64,000 nucleotides of DNA from Flavobacterium branchiicola (GCF_018383905.1 NZ_JAGYWA010000002.1:124001-188000), one strand, 5' to 3'. Shown: positions 1 through 9,146, counted from the first letter of the stretch. Translations and numbers: made by a program. Notes: a model not told the origin generated them from the sequence alone.

Positions 1-2
1 CC

Positions 3-1457
3 GATGCATCCGAAGAAAGCGTTCCTATATATGATGTCTTAAAAGGAAACCGATTATTAATCAGAAATCAGGAATTAATTCCGGTTGACGGTATACTGAT
101 TAGTGATAAAGCAGAAATAGACTATAGTTTTGTTACCGGAGAAGCAGTTCCAATTACCAAAAAATCAGGAGACAAAGTATTTGCCGGAGGAAAACAAATC
201 GGTAAAGTAATAGAAATGGAAGTACTACATTCTGTTTCGCAAAGTTACCTGACACAATTATGGAGCAATGAAATCTTCCAGAAAAAAGTAGATCAAAAAC
301 ACAAAACGATAACCGATAAAATCAGCCGTTATTTTACGCCTCTTTTATTATTGATTGCATTTGCAGGATTTGGTTACTGGATATTTATTGATGCCAATAC
401 CGCATTTAATGTTTTTACTGCCGTATTAATTGTAGCATGTCCTTGTGCATTGGCACTTACTGCTCCGTTTACATTTGGAAATATCCTGAGAATAATGGGT
501 AAACAAAAAATGTATCTCAAAAATGCTTTGGTAATAGAACAGTTGGCAAAAGTTGATACAATAGTTTTTGACAAAACAGGGACAATTACAACCAACAAAA
601 AATCAAATATTATCTATGAAGGTACGACGATTTCTGATGAAAATCAGGTACTTATAAAAAATGTACTTAGAGCATCAAATCATCCTTTAAGCCGTATGTT
701 GTATGATTTTCTGCCGGAATCAGGAAGAATTAAGATTGATGATTTTCAGGAAATAACGGGAAAAGGAATTTTAGCTTCAGCAGAAAATAATACCATTAAA
801 ATAGGTTCGGCAAGTTTTGTTGGCGGGCCTGAAAAAGAGGCTTCAGAAATTGAAAAAACAGCACTTCATATAAAAATTAATGATGTTTATTATGGCGAGT
901 TTAACTTTCAGAATCAGTATAGAGATGGCTTAAGAACGTTATTTTCTACATTGAGTGAAAAATACGTGATAAAGGTACTATCTGGTGACAATGATGGAGA
1001 ACGAGCTACTTTGGAAGCTATTTTACCAAAAAATACCGAATTGGTTTTTAATCAGAAGCCGGAACAGAAACTCGAATTCATAAAAAAACTGCAGGAAAAA
1101 GGGCAGAATGTAATGATGGTAGGGGATGGACTCAACGATGCCGGAGCTTTGGCTCAAAGTAATGTTGGAATTTCTATTTCAGAAAACGTTAATGTTTTTT
1201 CACCTGCCTGCGATGCAATTTTAGATGCCAGTGAATTTTCAAGACTAGATTATTTTTTAGGACTTTCTCATAAGTCTATTTTGATTATAAAAATGAGCTT
1301 TGGGTTGTCGCTTCTATACAATATAGTAGGGCTTGGGTTTGCAATTACAGGAAATCTCCTACCACTGGTAGCTGCTATAATAATGCCGTTAAGCACAATT
1401 ACAATTGTTAGTTTTGTTACTTTTATGTCTAACTATTTCAGTAAGAGTAATTTATAA
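3..1457 (+). CDS. ccoI: Copper-type P-type ATPase, CcoI/FixI-like (5' truncated by window edge)
   Basis: This is the C-terminal part of a heavy-metal P1B-type ATPase. The reading frame is open from base 3, so the gene begins upstream of the window. The visible part has the actuator-loop TGEAVP motif (about base 138), the membrane CPC ion-binding motif in VACPCALALT, the phosphorylation site DKTGT, the HP motif of the P1B class (SNHPLS) and the hinge GDGLND, followed by two C-terminal membrane helices. CcoI-type pumps supply copper for the CuB centre of cbb3 oxidase. The ccoS-ccoNOQP genes start 120 bases downstream, which favours CcoI over a detoxifying CopA. The N-terminal metal-binding domain cannot be seen. 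An ATG at 216 also exists but lies after TGEAVP, so it is not the real start. Confidence 0.9.
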   Translation, partial: DASEESVPIYDVLKGNRLLIRNQELIPVDGILISDKAEIDYSFVTGEAVPITKKSGDKVFAGGKQIGKVIEMEVLHSVSQSYLTQLWSNEIFQKKVDQKHKTITDKISRYFTPLLLLIAFAGFGYWIFIDANTAFNVFTAVLIVACPCALALTAPFTFGNILRIMGKQKMYLKNALVIEQLAKVDTIVFDKTGTITTNKKSNIIYEGTTISDENQVLIKNVLRASNHPLSRMLYDFLPESGRIKIDDFQEITGKGILASAENNTIKIGSASFVGGPEKEASEIEKTALHIKINDVYYGEFNFQNQYRDGLRTLFSTLSEKYVIKVLSGDNDGERATLEAILPKNTELVFNQKPEQKLEFIKKLQEKGQNVMMVGDGLNDAGALAQSNVGISISENVNVFSPACDAILDASEFSRLDYFLGLSHKSILIIKMSFGLSLLYNIVGLGFAITGNLLPLVAAIIMPLSTITIVSFVTFMSNYFSKSNL

Positions 1458-1513
1458 CGATTATAAATAATTCTGAAAAGTTTTTTTACTAAATTTAACA
1501 TTAGTCTTCTGAC

Positions 1514-1529
1514 TATGATAATTATCATA
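1514..1529. promoter_or_regulatory. FNR/CRP-family operator upstream of the cbb3 oxidase operon
   Basis: TATGATAATTATCATA is a perfect 16-base palindrome containing the TGAT-N4-ATCA core bound by FNR/FixK-type regulators. It lies 21 bases before the -10 element at 1551, so its centre is near -42 from the expected start of transcription. That is the class II activator position. The place where a -33 TTTG should be has none, which fits an activator-dependent promoter. The binding protein is not encoded in this window as far as I can tell. Confidence 0.7.
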
Positions 1530-1550
1530 TTTTATACCCCGGTAACCCGC

Positions 1551-1558
1551 TAATTTTG
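1551..1558 (+). promoter_or_regulatory. Bacteroidetes-type -10 element of ccoS-ccoNOQPGH
   Basis: TAATTTTG matches the Bacteroidetes consensus TAnnTTTG exactly. It gives a short leader of roughly 10-15 bases before the ccoS ATG at 1577. The same eight bases occur upstream of hemN at 9102-9095, at almost the same distance from a similar operator. Confidence 0.6.
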
Positions 1559-1576
1559 TTAACATAAATTTATGGT

Positions 1577-1768
1577 ATGAGTGTAATTTATCTCTTAATT
1601 TCAGTTAGTATTTGTGTAGCAATAGGCTTCTTTATTGCTTTCATCGTCGCGGTTAGATCCGGTCAATACGATGATGATTATACACCCTCTGTCAGAATGC
1701 TTTTTGACGACGAAACAAAAATTACTCCCCAGAAAAATAATTCACCAACCGAAGAAAAACAAGTATAA
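1577..1768 (+). CDS. ccoS: cbb3-type cytochrome oxidase assembly protein CcoS
   Basis: A 63-residue protein with one N-terminal membrane helix (residues about 4-26) followed by a short acidic soluble tail. Size, single helix, the RSGQYDD stretch after it and its position directly before ccoNO match CcoS, a small maturation factor of cbb3 oxidase thought to help cofactor (haem b and copper) insertion into CcoN. Its stop codon is two bases before the ccoNO start, so translation is probably coupled. It is the first gene after the operator at 1514-1529. Confidence 0.88.
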   Translation: MSVIYLLISVSICVAIGFFIAFIVAVRSGQYDDDYTPSVRMLFDDETKITPQKNNSPTEEKQV

Positions 1769-1770
1769 TT

Positions 1771-3957
1771 ATGGAAATGGAACAGTTTTATTACGACAAC
1801 AAAATTGTAAAAAAATTCATTTACGCCACTATTCTCTTTGGAGTAGTAGGTATGTTAGTGGGACTGACCCTTGCGGTCATGTACCTTTTTCCCAACATAA
1901 CAGATGGGATCGCCTGGCTTAGTTATGGTCGTTTAAGACCGTTGCATACTAATGCTGTAATTTTTGCCTTTGTGGGTAATGCTTTCTTTGCGGGAATGTA
2001 TTATTCGATGCAAAGATTACTAAAAGCCAGAATGTTTAGTGGCTTTTTAAGTAACCTGCATTTTTGGGGTTGGCAGCTTATTATTGTAGCAGCTGCAATT
2101 ACATTACCATTAGGGTATACCTCTTCAAAAGAATATGCAGAGCTTGAATGGCCAATAGATATTGCAATTGCAGTTATTTGGGTCGTAATGGGGATTAATA
2201 TGATTGGAACGATGCTTCGACGCAGAGAACGCCATTTATATGTTGCGATTTGGTTCTACATTGCCACTTTTGTTACTGTTGCCGTTTTACATATCTTTAA
2301 TAATATTGAGATTCCGGTTTCCGGATTAAAAAGTTACTCGGTTTATGCCGGAGTTCAGGACGCTTTAGTTCAGTGGTGGTATGGGCATAATGCGGTTGCA
2401 TTTTTCTTGACAACTCCATTCTTAGGTTTAATGTATTATTTCATTCCTAAAGTAGCAAATCGTCCAATCTACTCTTATAGATTATCAATTATTCACTTTT
2501 GGTCTTTAATCTTTATATACATCTGGGCAGGACCTCACCACTTGTTATATTCTGCTCTTCCAAACTGGGCACAGAATTTAGGTGTTGCGTTTTCTGTAAT
2601 GTTAATTGCTCCATCTTGGGGAGGTATGATCAACGGATTATTAACCTTGAGAGGTGCGTGGGATAAAGTTCGTGAAGAACCGGTTTTAAAATTCTTTGTA
2701 GTAGCAATTACAGGTTACGGAATGGCAACTTTTGAAGGGCCAATGCTTTCTCTTAAAAATGTAAATGCTATCGCGCACTATACTGACTGGATCGTAGCGC
2801 ACGTACACGTGGGAGCATTAGCATGGAACGGATTTATGTCATTTGGTATTATCTACTGGTTGATTCCAAGAATGACAAAATCGAACTTATTCTCTAAGAA
2901 ACTGGCAAATTTCCATTTCTGGATTGGTACTTTAGGTATTATCGTGTATACAATTCCATTGTATGTGGCAGGTTTTCAACAAGCTTCAATGTGGAAACAA
3001 TTTAATCCGGACGGAACTTTAACCTACGGGAATTTCCTTGAAACCGTAACAGCAATTATGCCAATGTACTGGATGAGAGCTATTGGGGGAAGTTTATACT
3101 TAATAGGTATGTTGACGCTGGTTTACAATATTATCATGACGGTAAAAGCTGGTGAGACAATTGAAGATGAATTAGCTCAGGCTCCGGCTTTACAAACAAT
3201 AAGAAGTAGCAGATTGAATGGTGAAAAATTCCATTCTTGGTTAGAAAGAAAACCAATTCAGTTAACCATTTTAGCAACAATTGCTATTTTAATTGGAGGA
3301 GTTATTCAGATTGTACCCACGATTATGGTAAAATCAAATATTCCGACAATTTCAAGTGTGAAACCTTATACACCTCTTGAATTAGAAGGTCGTGACTTAT
3401 ATATCAGAGAAGGTTGTGTGGGTTGTCACTCACAATCCGTTAGACCTTTTAGAAGTGAGGTAGAACGTTATGGACCTCAGGCAAAAGCTGGAGAGTTTGT
3501 TTATGATCATCCATTTTTATGGGGATCTAAACGTACAGGTCCTGATTTATTGAGAGTAGGTGGAAAATACAATGATAACTGGCATTTTAACCACATGTGG
3601 AATCCACAAAGTACATCTGCCGGATCAATCATGCCAGGCTATAAATGGTTGTTTGATAACAAGCCAATGGACATATCACTTACTCAGAAAAAAATGCAGG
3701 TGATGGTCACTTTAGGAGTGCCGTATTCTGCAGATGAAGTTGCAAATGCGCAACGAACATTAAGAGAGCAGGCAGTAAAAATTGAAAAAAGCTTAGAAAG
3801 TGATCCTGACTTTGTAAAAAGTTATGAAGACAGTAGAAAGAAAGCAGCTGCAAAAGGCGAAAAATTCATTCCGATGAACGAACGTGAAATCGTTGCCCTG
3901 ATTGCTTATATTCAAAGACTTGGTACTGATATTAAAGTAAAAGAAACTTCTAAATAA
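1771..3957 (+). CDS. ccoNO: cbb3-type cytochrome c oxidase, fused subunits I and II (CcoN-CcoO)
   Basis: A 728-residue fusion of catalytic subunit CcoN (residues about 1-490, about 12 membrane helices) and monohaem cytochrome c subunit CcoO (about 500-728). Haem and copper ligand regions are visible in CcoN: LRPLHTNAV, WWYGHNAVAF, GPHHLLYSA and the paired histidines in DWIVAHVHVGALAW. The CcoO part has a haem c site CVGCH at residues 549-553, followed by the SQSVRPF and SIMPGY segments typical of CcoO. Fusion of ccoN and ccoO is usual in Bacteroidetes. The enzyme reduces oxygen at low tension with proton pumping in the inner membrane. Confidence 0.96.
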   Translation: MEMEQFYYDNKIVKKFIYATILFGVVGMLVGLTLAVMYLFPNITDGIAWLSYGRLRPLHTNAVIFAFVGNAFFAGMYYSMQRLLKARMFSGFLSNLHFWGWQLIIVAAAITLPLGYTSSKEYAELEWPIDIAIAVIWVVMGINMIGTMLRRRERHLYVAIWFYIATFVTVAVLHIFNNIEIPVSGLKSYSVYAGVQDALVQWWYGHNAVAFFLTTPFLGLMYYFIPKVANRPIYSYRLSIIHFWSLIFIYIWAGPHHLLYSALPNWAQNLGVAFSVMLIAPSWGGMINGLLTLRGAWDKVREEPVLKFFVVAITGYGMATFEGPMLSLKNVNAIAHYTDWIVAHVHVGALAWNGFMSFGIIYWLIPRMTKSNLFSKKLANFHFWIGTLGIIVYTIPLYVAGFQQASMWKQFNPDGTLTYGNFLETVTAIMPMYWMRAIGGSLYLIGMLTLVYNIIMTVKAGETIEDELAQAPALQTIRSSRLNGEKFHSWLERKPIQLTILATIAILIGGVIQIVPTIMVKSNIPTISSVKPYTPLELEGRDLYIREGCVGCHSQSVRPFRSEVERYGPQAKAGEFVYDHPFLWGSKRTGPDLLRVGGKYNDNWHFNHMWNPQSTSAGSIMPGYKWLFDNKPMDISLTQKKMQVMVTLGVPYSADEVANAQRTLREQAVKIEKSLESDPDFVKSYEDSRKKAAAKGEKFIPMNEREIVALIAYIQRLGTDIKVKETSK

Positions 3958-3964
3958 CAGCATT

Positions 3965-4165
3965 ATGTTTGAACAAATAAAACACAATATGGAAACAATA
4001 TCGGGTATTGAAGTGTACCCGATTATTTCTCTCTTGATTTTCTTTTTCTTTTTCGTAGGACTTGGCTTTTGGGTGTTTACATATAAAAAAGATAAAATTC
4101 AGGAAATGAGTCAGATACCTTTGGATGAAGGAAGTAGTATAATTTCAAAAGATAGACAACAATGA
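3965..4165 (+). CDS. ccoQ: cbb3-type oxidase small subunit CcoQ
   Basis: A 66-residue protein with one membrane helix (about residues 18-40) and a charged C-terminal tail. It sits between ccoNO and ccoP, exactly where CcoQ is found, and has the FWVFTYKKD-like segment after the helix. In other bacteria CcoQ stabilises the oxidase complex. The ATG is seven bases after the ccoNO stop. The gene overlaps ccoP by four bases (ATGA), indicating translational coupling. Confidence 0.85.
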   Translation: MFEQIKHNMETISGIEVYPIISLLIFFFFFVGLGFWVFTYKKDKIQEMSQIPLDEGSSIISKDRQQ

Positions 4166-5103
4166 AAAAGTTTTTCCCAGCATACATAAGAGTACCGTTA
4201 ATTTTCTTCATCGGTTTTGCTTTGATGGAATATTTTATAGATTCAGGAGATAAACCTGCATTTATTAAGTTTCCAATGGTTTCTGTCTTTTTGCTAGTTT
4301 TTCTATTTATTTTAATTGCAATAGAAATTACTTTAAGTGCAGTCAATCGAGTTCTATATCAATTGATGACGCCGGAAGAAAAAGCAAAAGCTGATTACGA
4401 GGAAAGTCTAAGTCTTAAAGAAAGTACCTGGTACAAAGATCTAATGCATAAGCTGACTAAAACGCAGCCTATGGAAAGAGAAGGTGACTTATTAATGGAT
4501 CATGATTATGACGGAATTAAAGAATTAGATAATAATTTACCGCCATGGTGGGTTTATTTATTCTATATCTGTATCATTTTTGGAGTGATCTATTTTGCAA
4601 AATATGAGATGTTTGGAGGTGATGATCAGGAAATGGAGTTGAAGAAAGAAATGGCACAGGCAAAAATAGATGTTGATGAATATCTTAAAACTGCTCCGGA
4701 TTTAATGGATGAAAAGACAGTAGTCTTATTAACTGATGCTCCAAGTTTAGAAGCCGGAAAAGAAATTTTCACAACGAATTGTGCTGCTTGTCACCGTGCT
4801 GACGGTGGTGGACAAATTGGACCAAACCTTACAGATGATCGTTGGATTTTGGGTGGAGGAGTTAAAAATCTTTTCCATACGATTACAAACGGAGGACGTG
4901 ACGGTAAAGGAATGATTGCCTGGAAAGGAACTTTAAAACCAAAAGAGATTCAAAAAGTAGCAAGTTACATTTTGTCTTTACAGGGAAGTAATCCTAAAGA
5001 TCCAAAAGAAGCAGAAGGTGAAGTTTGGGTAGACGATAGCGCTCCTAAAACCGATGCAGCAGCTGCAAGCACACAAAAAGATACCACTGAAGTTAAAAAA
5101 TAA
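4162..5103 (+). CDS. ccoP: cbb3-type oxidase cytochrome c subunit CcoP (monohaem form)
   Basis: A 313-residue membrane-anchored cytochrome c, the electron entry subunit of cbb3 oxidase. There are three probable membrane helices (about residues 9-27, 36-58 and 127-147), then a periplasmic cytochrome domain with a single haem site CAACH at residues 207-211 and a later methionine ligand candidate in GMIAWKG. Proteobacterial CcoP usually has two haem c sites and one helix, so this is the shorter-haem, extended-membrane version seen in Bacteroidetes. The C-terminal 35 residues are low-complexity and Ala/Asp/Lys-rich. Confidence 0.93.
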   Translation: MKKFFPAYIRVPLIFFIGFALMEYFIDSGDKPAFIKFPMVSVFLLVFLFILIAIEITLSAVNRVLYQLMTPEEKAKADYEESLSLKESTWYKDLMHKLTKTQPMEREGDLLMDHDYDGIKELDNNLPPWWVYLFYICIIFGVIYFAKYEMFGGDDQEMELKKEMAQAKIDVDEYLKTAPDLMDEKTVVLLTDAPSLEAGKEIFTTNCAACHRADGGGQIGPNLTDDRWILGGGVKNLFHTITNGGRDGKGMIAWKGTLKPKEIQKVASYILSLQGSNPKDPKEAEGEVWVDDSAPKTDAAAASTQKDTTEVKK

Positions 5104-5113
5104 TTAGAATATC

Positions 5114-6532
5114 ATGTCAAATTTACCAGACGAAGCTTTTAGAGATACCATAGGAACTATAGACGAAGGCGGTAATCGGAAATTTATATTCCCTAAGAAA
5201 CCGTCTGGTAAATTTTATAATTACCGCAAAATTGTCAGCTATGTTTTGCTGGCTATTTTGTTAATAAACCCGTTTATTAAAGTAAACGGAAATCAATTTA
5301 TGATGTTCAATGTTATCGAACGTCGTTTTAATATATTTGGATTCCCCTTTTGGCCTCAGGATTTTTACCTGTTTGTTATTTCAATGCTTGTTGGCGTTGT
5401 ATTTATAATCTTGTTTACAGTTGTTTTTGGAAGGATATTTTGTGGATGGATTTGCCCTCAGACCATATTTTTGGAGATGGTTTTTCGCCGAATTGAATAT
5501 TGGATCGATGGTGATCGAGGATCTCAGTCTCGTTTAGCCAGAATGGAATGGAATGCTGAGAAAATTAGAAAAAGAGTCATAAAATGGACGATTTTCTTCG
5601 TGATCTCTTTTGTTATTGCAAATGTTTTCCTGGCTTATTTAGTTGGTAGCGATGCCTTATTCTTAATGATAGAGCAGGGACCAATTAAACAGTCAAGTAA
5701 TTTTATTGCACTTCTTATTTTTACCGGTATTTTTTATTTTGTTTTTGTGTGGTTTCGTGAGCAGGTTTGTATTATAGCTTGTCCTTACGGTAGATTACAA
5801 GGAGTACTGCTAGATAATAAATCGATTAATGTTGCTTATGATTTTGTGCGTGGCGAAAAAGAAAAAGGGCGTGCAAAATTTAATAAAAAAGAAGACAGAG
5901 TCTTAACCGGAAAGGGAGACTGTATTGACTGTCTTCAGTGTGTTCATGTTTGTCCTATGGGAATTGACATTAGAAACGGTACACAACTGGAATGTACTAA
6001 TTGTACCGCTTGTATCGATGAATGTGATCATATAATGGAATCTGTTGGATTGCCAAAAGGTCTAATTCGTTATGCATCAGAAGATGAAATCACTAAAAAA
6101 GAACCTTTCAAATTTACTTCAAGAATGAAAGGATATACAGCGGTGTTGTTTATTCTGTTAAGTATCTTTGTTGGAATGTTGTTTTTAAGAACAGATGTTC
6201 AGGCGGTTATTTTACGCTTGCCGGGGCAACTTTTTCAACATGAAGGCGACAAAATCAGTAATGTTTACACCTATAAAATTGTAAACAAAACGATGAAAGA
6301 CTACAATGATATCCATTTTGAGTTAATTGATCAAAAAGGAGAAATTAGCAATGTTGGAAAAACTCATTTTAAAGTAGCTAAAGAAGGTATTTCGCAAGGA
6401 ACTTTGTTTATTAAAATTAATGAAGCACTTTTAGAAAGTGATAAAACCAATGTAAAAATTGGCATTTATAACGGCGAAGAATTACTCGAAACAACGACCA
6501 CAAATTTCTTAGGACCACGAAGTTTTAATTAA
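5114..6532 (+). CDS. ccoG: cbb3 oxidase accessory protein CcoG (4Fe-4S membrane protein)
   Basis: A 472-residue membrane protein of the CcoG/RdxA/FixG family. It has several helices in the first 370 residues, a CGWICPQT motif, a CIIACPYGR motif, and two ferredoxin-like clusters in the segments CIDCLQCVHVCP and CTNCTACIDECD. The C-terminal domain (about 370-472) is an Ig-like periplasmic domain. CcoG is reported to act in copper delivery or reduction for cbb3 oxidase assembly. It lies 10 bases after ccoP and 12 before ccoH, in the same operon. Confidence 0.95.
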   Translation: MSNLPDEAFRDTIGTIDEGGNRKFIFPKKPSGKFYNYRKIVSYVLLAILLINPFIKVNGNQFMMFNVIERRFNIFGFPFWPQDFYLFVISMLVGVVFIILFTVVFGRIFCGWICPQTIFLEMVFRRIEYWIDGDRGSQSRLARMEWNAEKIRKRVIKWTIFFVISFVIANVFLAYLVGSDALFLMIEQGPIKQSSNFIALLIFTGIFYFVFVWFREQVCIIACPYGRLQGVLLDNKSINVAYDFVRGEKEKGRAKFNKKEDRVLTGKGDCIDCLQCVHVCPMGIDIRNGTQLECTNCTACIDECDHIMESVGLPKGLIRYASEDEITKKEPFKFTSRMKGYTAVLFILLSIFVGMLFLRTDVQAVILRLPGQLFQHEGDKISNVYTYKIVNKTMKDYNDIHFELIDQKGEISNVGKTHFKVAKEGISQGTLFIKINEALLESDKTNVKIGIYNGEELLETTTTNFLGPRSFN

Positions 6533-6544
6533 AATTATAGTATC

Positions 6545-6994
6545 ATGAAAATTAATTGGGGAACCGGAATTGTCATTGCATTTGCATTGTTTATGACATT
6601 TATTTTATATTTTGTTTTTGAAGTACAATCAAACAGCAAATATGATAACGATTTGGTTGTAGAAGAATATTACAAACATGACACTCATTTTCAGGAAGAA
6701 ATGGCGAGAATTCAAAATGCCCATGACTTACAACATAAACCTGTTGTAAAATACAATGGAGAAGGTTTGACTGTTACATTTCCTGCAACTTTTGTGAGTA
6801 ATAAAATTACAGGTAATGTTTTATTATACAGACCCTCAAATAAAAAGTTTGATTTTGATACCAAACTTGCACTGACAAATTCATCGTTGCATATTCCGCA
6901 GAATAAATTGATTAAAGGACGCTGGGGTGTTAATATGGAATGGCAGTATGAGGGTAAAAAATACTTAACGAAAGAAGTGATTTACGTAAATTAA
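6545..6994 (+). CDS. ccoH: CcoH/FixH family cbb3 oxidase assembly protein
   Basis: A 149-residue protein with one N-terminal membrane helix (about residues 6-27), a VVEEYYKHDTHFQ segment typical of FixH proteins, and a small beta-rich periplasmic domain ending in GRWGVNMEWQYEGKKY. FixH/CcoH interacts with the CcoI pump and the assembling oxidase. It is placed 12 bases after ccoG and five bases before the next gene. Confidence 0.9.
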   Translation: MKINWGTGIVIAFALFMTFILYFVFEVQSNSKYDNDLVVEEYYKHDTHFQEEMARIQNAHDLQHKPVVKYNGEGLTVTFPATFVSNKITGNVLLYRPSNKKFDFDTKLALTNSSLHIPQNKLIKGRWGVNMEWQYEGKKYLTKEVIYVN

Positions 6995-6999
6995 ATAAA

Positions 7000-7701
7000 A
7001 TGTTGTTTTCTGCTTTCATATTAGGTCTTATCAGTAGTCTGCATTGTGTTGGTATGTGCGGACCTATTGCTATGATGTTGCCTGTCGACCATCAGAATCA
7101 GGCTAAGAAAGTAACGCAGATTATAACGTATCATTTAGGGAGATTAACCGCTTATGTCACAATTGGTTTAATCTTTGGGTTGCTTGGTCGAGGCTTCTTT
7201 CTTGCCGGAATGCAACAGAAAATGTCTATATTTATTGGTATTGCAATGATTCTTGTGGTTGTAATTCCGGAAAAAATATTCTCAAAATATAATTTTTCAA
7301 AACCAGTTTACAAGATAATCTCAAATATAAAATCCAGCTTAGGAAGTCAGTTTAAAAAGAAAAGCTATAAATCTTTGTTTACAATTGGCTTATTAAATGG
7401 TTTCTTGCCTTGCGGAATGGTTTACGTGGCTTTATTTGGGGCAATAGCGATGCAGAGTGCCGGTTTGGGTGTCATGTATATGTTATTGTTCGGATTAGGA
7501 ACTCTCCCTTTAATGACAATCGTTGTTTACATTCATTCATTATTAAAACTGCCATTTCGAAATAAAATTCAAAAAGCAATTCCTTATGTTGCAGTACTAA
7601 TTGGTGTACTTTTTATTTTGAGAGGTTTAGGATTGGGAATTCCTTATATATCTCCGTCAAACATGAGTTTGTTTGTTCAGGGAACTCCCGAATGTCATTA
7701 A
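7000..7701 (+). CDS. Sulfite exporter TauE/SafE (UreH-like) family membrane protein
   Basis: A 233-residue protein with about six membrane helices. Two cysteine-containing repeats are visible, SLHCVGMCGPIAM near the N terminus and NGFLPCGMVYVAL near residue 138. These are hallmarks of the UreH/DsbD-like branch of the TauE/SafE family often found at the end of cco operons. Its role there is probably metal or thiol handling during oxidase assembly. This is inferred from context, and sulfite export is not shown. The gene ends seven bases before the converging hemN stop. Confidence 0.82.
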   Translation: MLFSAFILGLISSLHCVGMCGPIAMMLPVDHQNQAKKVTQIITYHLGRLTAYVTIGLIFGLLGRGFFLAGMQQKMSIFIGIAMILVVVIPEKIFSKYNFSKPVYKIISNIKSSLGSQFKKKSYKSLFTIGLLNGFLPCGMVYVALFGAIAMQSAGLGVMYMLLFGLGTLPLMTIVVYIHSLLKLPFRNKIQKAIPYVAVLIGVLFILRGLGLGIPYISPSNMSLFVQGTPECH

Positions 7702-7708
7702 GCAGTTA

Positions 7709-9073
7709 TTAAACTGTCATTGAGAACAGGTTTGTTTCCGGAGACTTTCTTTTTAAATGCAAATCAAAAGCCATACAGATATTACGAACAAAAGGTCTTC
7801 CTGCTTCTGTAATTTTGATTGTATTATCTTCTATTACGATTAATTCATCGTTTTCTATTTCTTTTAAAGCCATCAATACATCCGGAAGTTCTTTAAAATA
7901 TAAAGATTCTTTGCTCCAGGAAGTTTCAAGTTCACAGGTTAAATTTAAAATGTGCTTTCTGATGATTAAATCCTCATCATTTAAAATATGTCCTTTTACA
8001 ACCGGTAATTGATCAGCGTCTATTAATTGATAATAGTCTTCAAGAGTTTTTGTATTTTGAGCAAAACTATACCAGCTGTCACTGATAGAAGAAACACCTA
8101 AACCAATCATAAGCTGTGTTTTTGAAGCACTGTAGCCCATAAAATTACGATGCATCTTTTTGTTGTGTGCTGCATGAAACAAGCTATCTGAAGACAGTGC
8201 AAAATGATCCATACCAATTTCATGATAACCATTTGCAGAAAGTAATTGCTTCCCGATCTCGTATAGTTTTCTCTTTTCAGCGTCTTTAGGAAGATTCTCT
8301 TCATTGAATCCGCGTTGTCCGTTTCCTTTTATCCACGGTACATGAGCGTAGCTGTAAAAAGCCAGACGATCCGGTTTTAAAGAATTTGTTTTTTCTACTG
8401 TATCAACGATATTTTCGATGGTTTGAAATGGTAATCCAAATATAATATCATGACCAATGGATTTATAACCAATTTCTTTTGCCCAAAAAGTTACTTTCGC
8501 AACGTTATGAAAAGGCTGGATTCTATGAATTGCTTTTTGTACTTTCTCAGCATAATCCTGAACACCAAAACTTACTCGGCGAAAGCCTAAATCATAAAGT
8601 TTTTTAAGTTGTTCGTAGGTTGTATTATTAGGATGTCCTTCAAAGCTAAATTCGTGATTTTCGGCTTTACCCGCATAAGTAAAGATTCCGTTAATAAGAA
8701 GCTCTAAATTATCAGAAGAGAAAAAGGTAGGAGTTCCTCCGCCTAAATGTATTTCTTTTATAAGTGGTTTTTCGGGAAGTAAATTGCAATATAAACTCCA
8801 TTCTTTAAGAACGGCCTGAATGTATTTTTCCTCAACCGAATGGTTTTTTGTAATTCGTTTGTTGCAGCCGCAAAAGGTGCACATGCTTTCACAAAAAGGT
8901 AAATGAATGTATAAACTTATTCCGTTTTCAGAATTGCTTTCTGCGAATGATTTTCGAAAAGATTCTTTCCATTCTTCAACCGTAAAAGCAGCTTCATTCC
9001 AATAAGGTACCGTTGGATAACTCGTATATCTTGGTCCCGGTACATTGTATTTTTGAGTTAAGGAAATTTTCAT
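7709..9073 (-). CDS. hemN: Oxygen-independent coproporphyrinogen III oxidase HemN
   Basis: A 454-residue radical-SAM enzyme that converts coproporphyrinogen III to protoporphyrinogen IX without oxygen. The N-terminal PGPRYTSYPT motif and the cluster-binding CxxxCxxC in PFCESMCTFCGC, followed by GGGTPTFF, are diagnostic of true HemN rather than HemW. Full length. It converges with the cco operon and has a matching FNR-type operator and -10 element upstream, so it is probably induced at low oxygen together with the haem-rich cbb3 oxidase. Confidence 0.95.
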   Translation of the reverse strand: MKISLTQKYNVPGPRYTSYPTVPYWNEAAFTVEEWKESFRKSFAESNSENGISLYIHLPFCESMCTFCGCNKRITKNHSVEEKYIQAVLKEWSLYCNLLPEKPLIKEIHLGGGTPTFFSSDNLELLINGIFTYAGKAENHEFSFEGHPNNTTYEQLKKLYDLGFRRVSFGVQDYAEKVQKAIHRIQPFHNVAKVTFWAKEIGYKSIGHDIIFGLPFQTIENIVDTVEKTNSLKPDRLAFYSYAHVPWIKGNGQRGFNEENLPKDAEKRKLYEIGKQLLSANGYHEIGMDHFALSSDSLFHAAHNKKMHRNFMGYSASKTQLMIGLGVSSISDSWYSFAQNTKTLEDYYQLIDADQLPVVKGHILNDEDLIIRKHILNLTCELETSWSKESLYFKELPDVLMALKEIENDELIVIEDNTIKITEAGRPFVRNICMAFDLHLKRKSPETNLFSMTV

Positions 9074-9094
9074 AAAGACGGATTAAGTTTATAT

Positions 9095-9138
9095 CAAAAT
9101 TACTATTTCAGGCTCAGGCATAAAATGACAAATATCAT
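9095..9138 (-). promoter_or_regulatory. hemN promoter with FNR/CRP-type operator
   Basis: Read on the minus strand, the -10 element TAATTTTG lies at 9102-9095. An imperfect palindrome ATGACAAATATCAT (9125-9138, plus-strand reading) lies 22 bases upstream of it. The palindrome fits the TGAT-N4-ATCA core with one mismatch (C for T). Spacing and -10 sequence are nearly the same as before ccoS. No TTTG is present at -33, again suggesting activator dependence. Confidence 0.6.
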
Positions 9139-9146
9139 ATATACAT

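Noticed and set aside
216..1457. Complete short P-type ATPase starting at base 216
   Set aside because: The frame is open to base 3 and includes the TGEAVP motif before base 216, so the gene is cut by the window edge.
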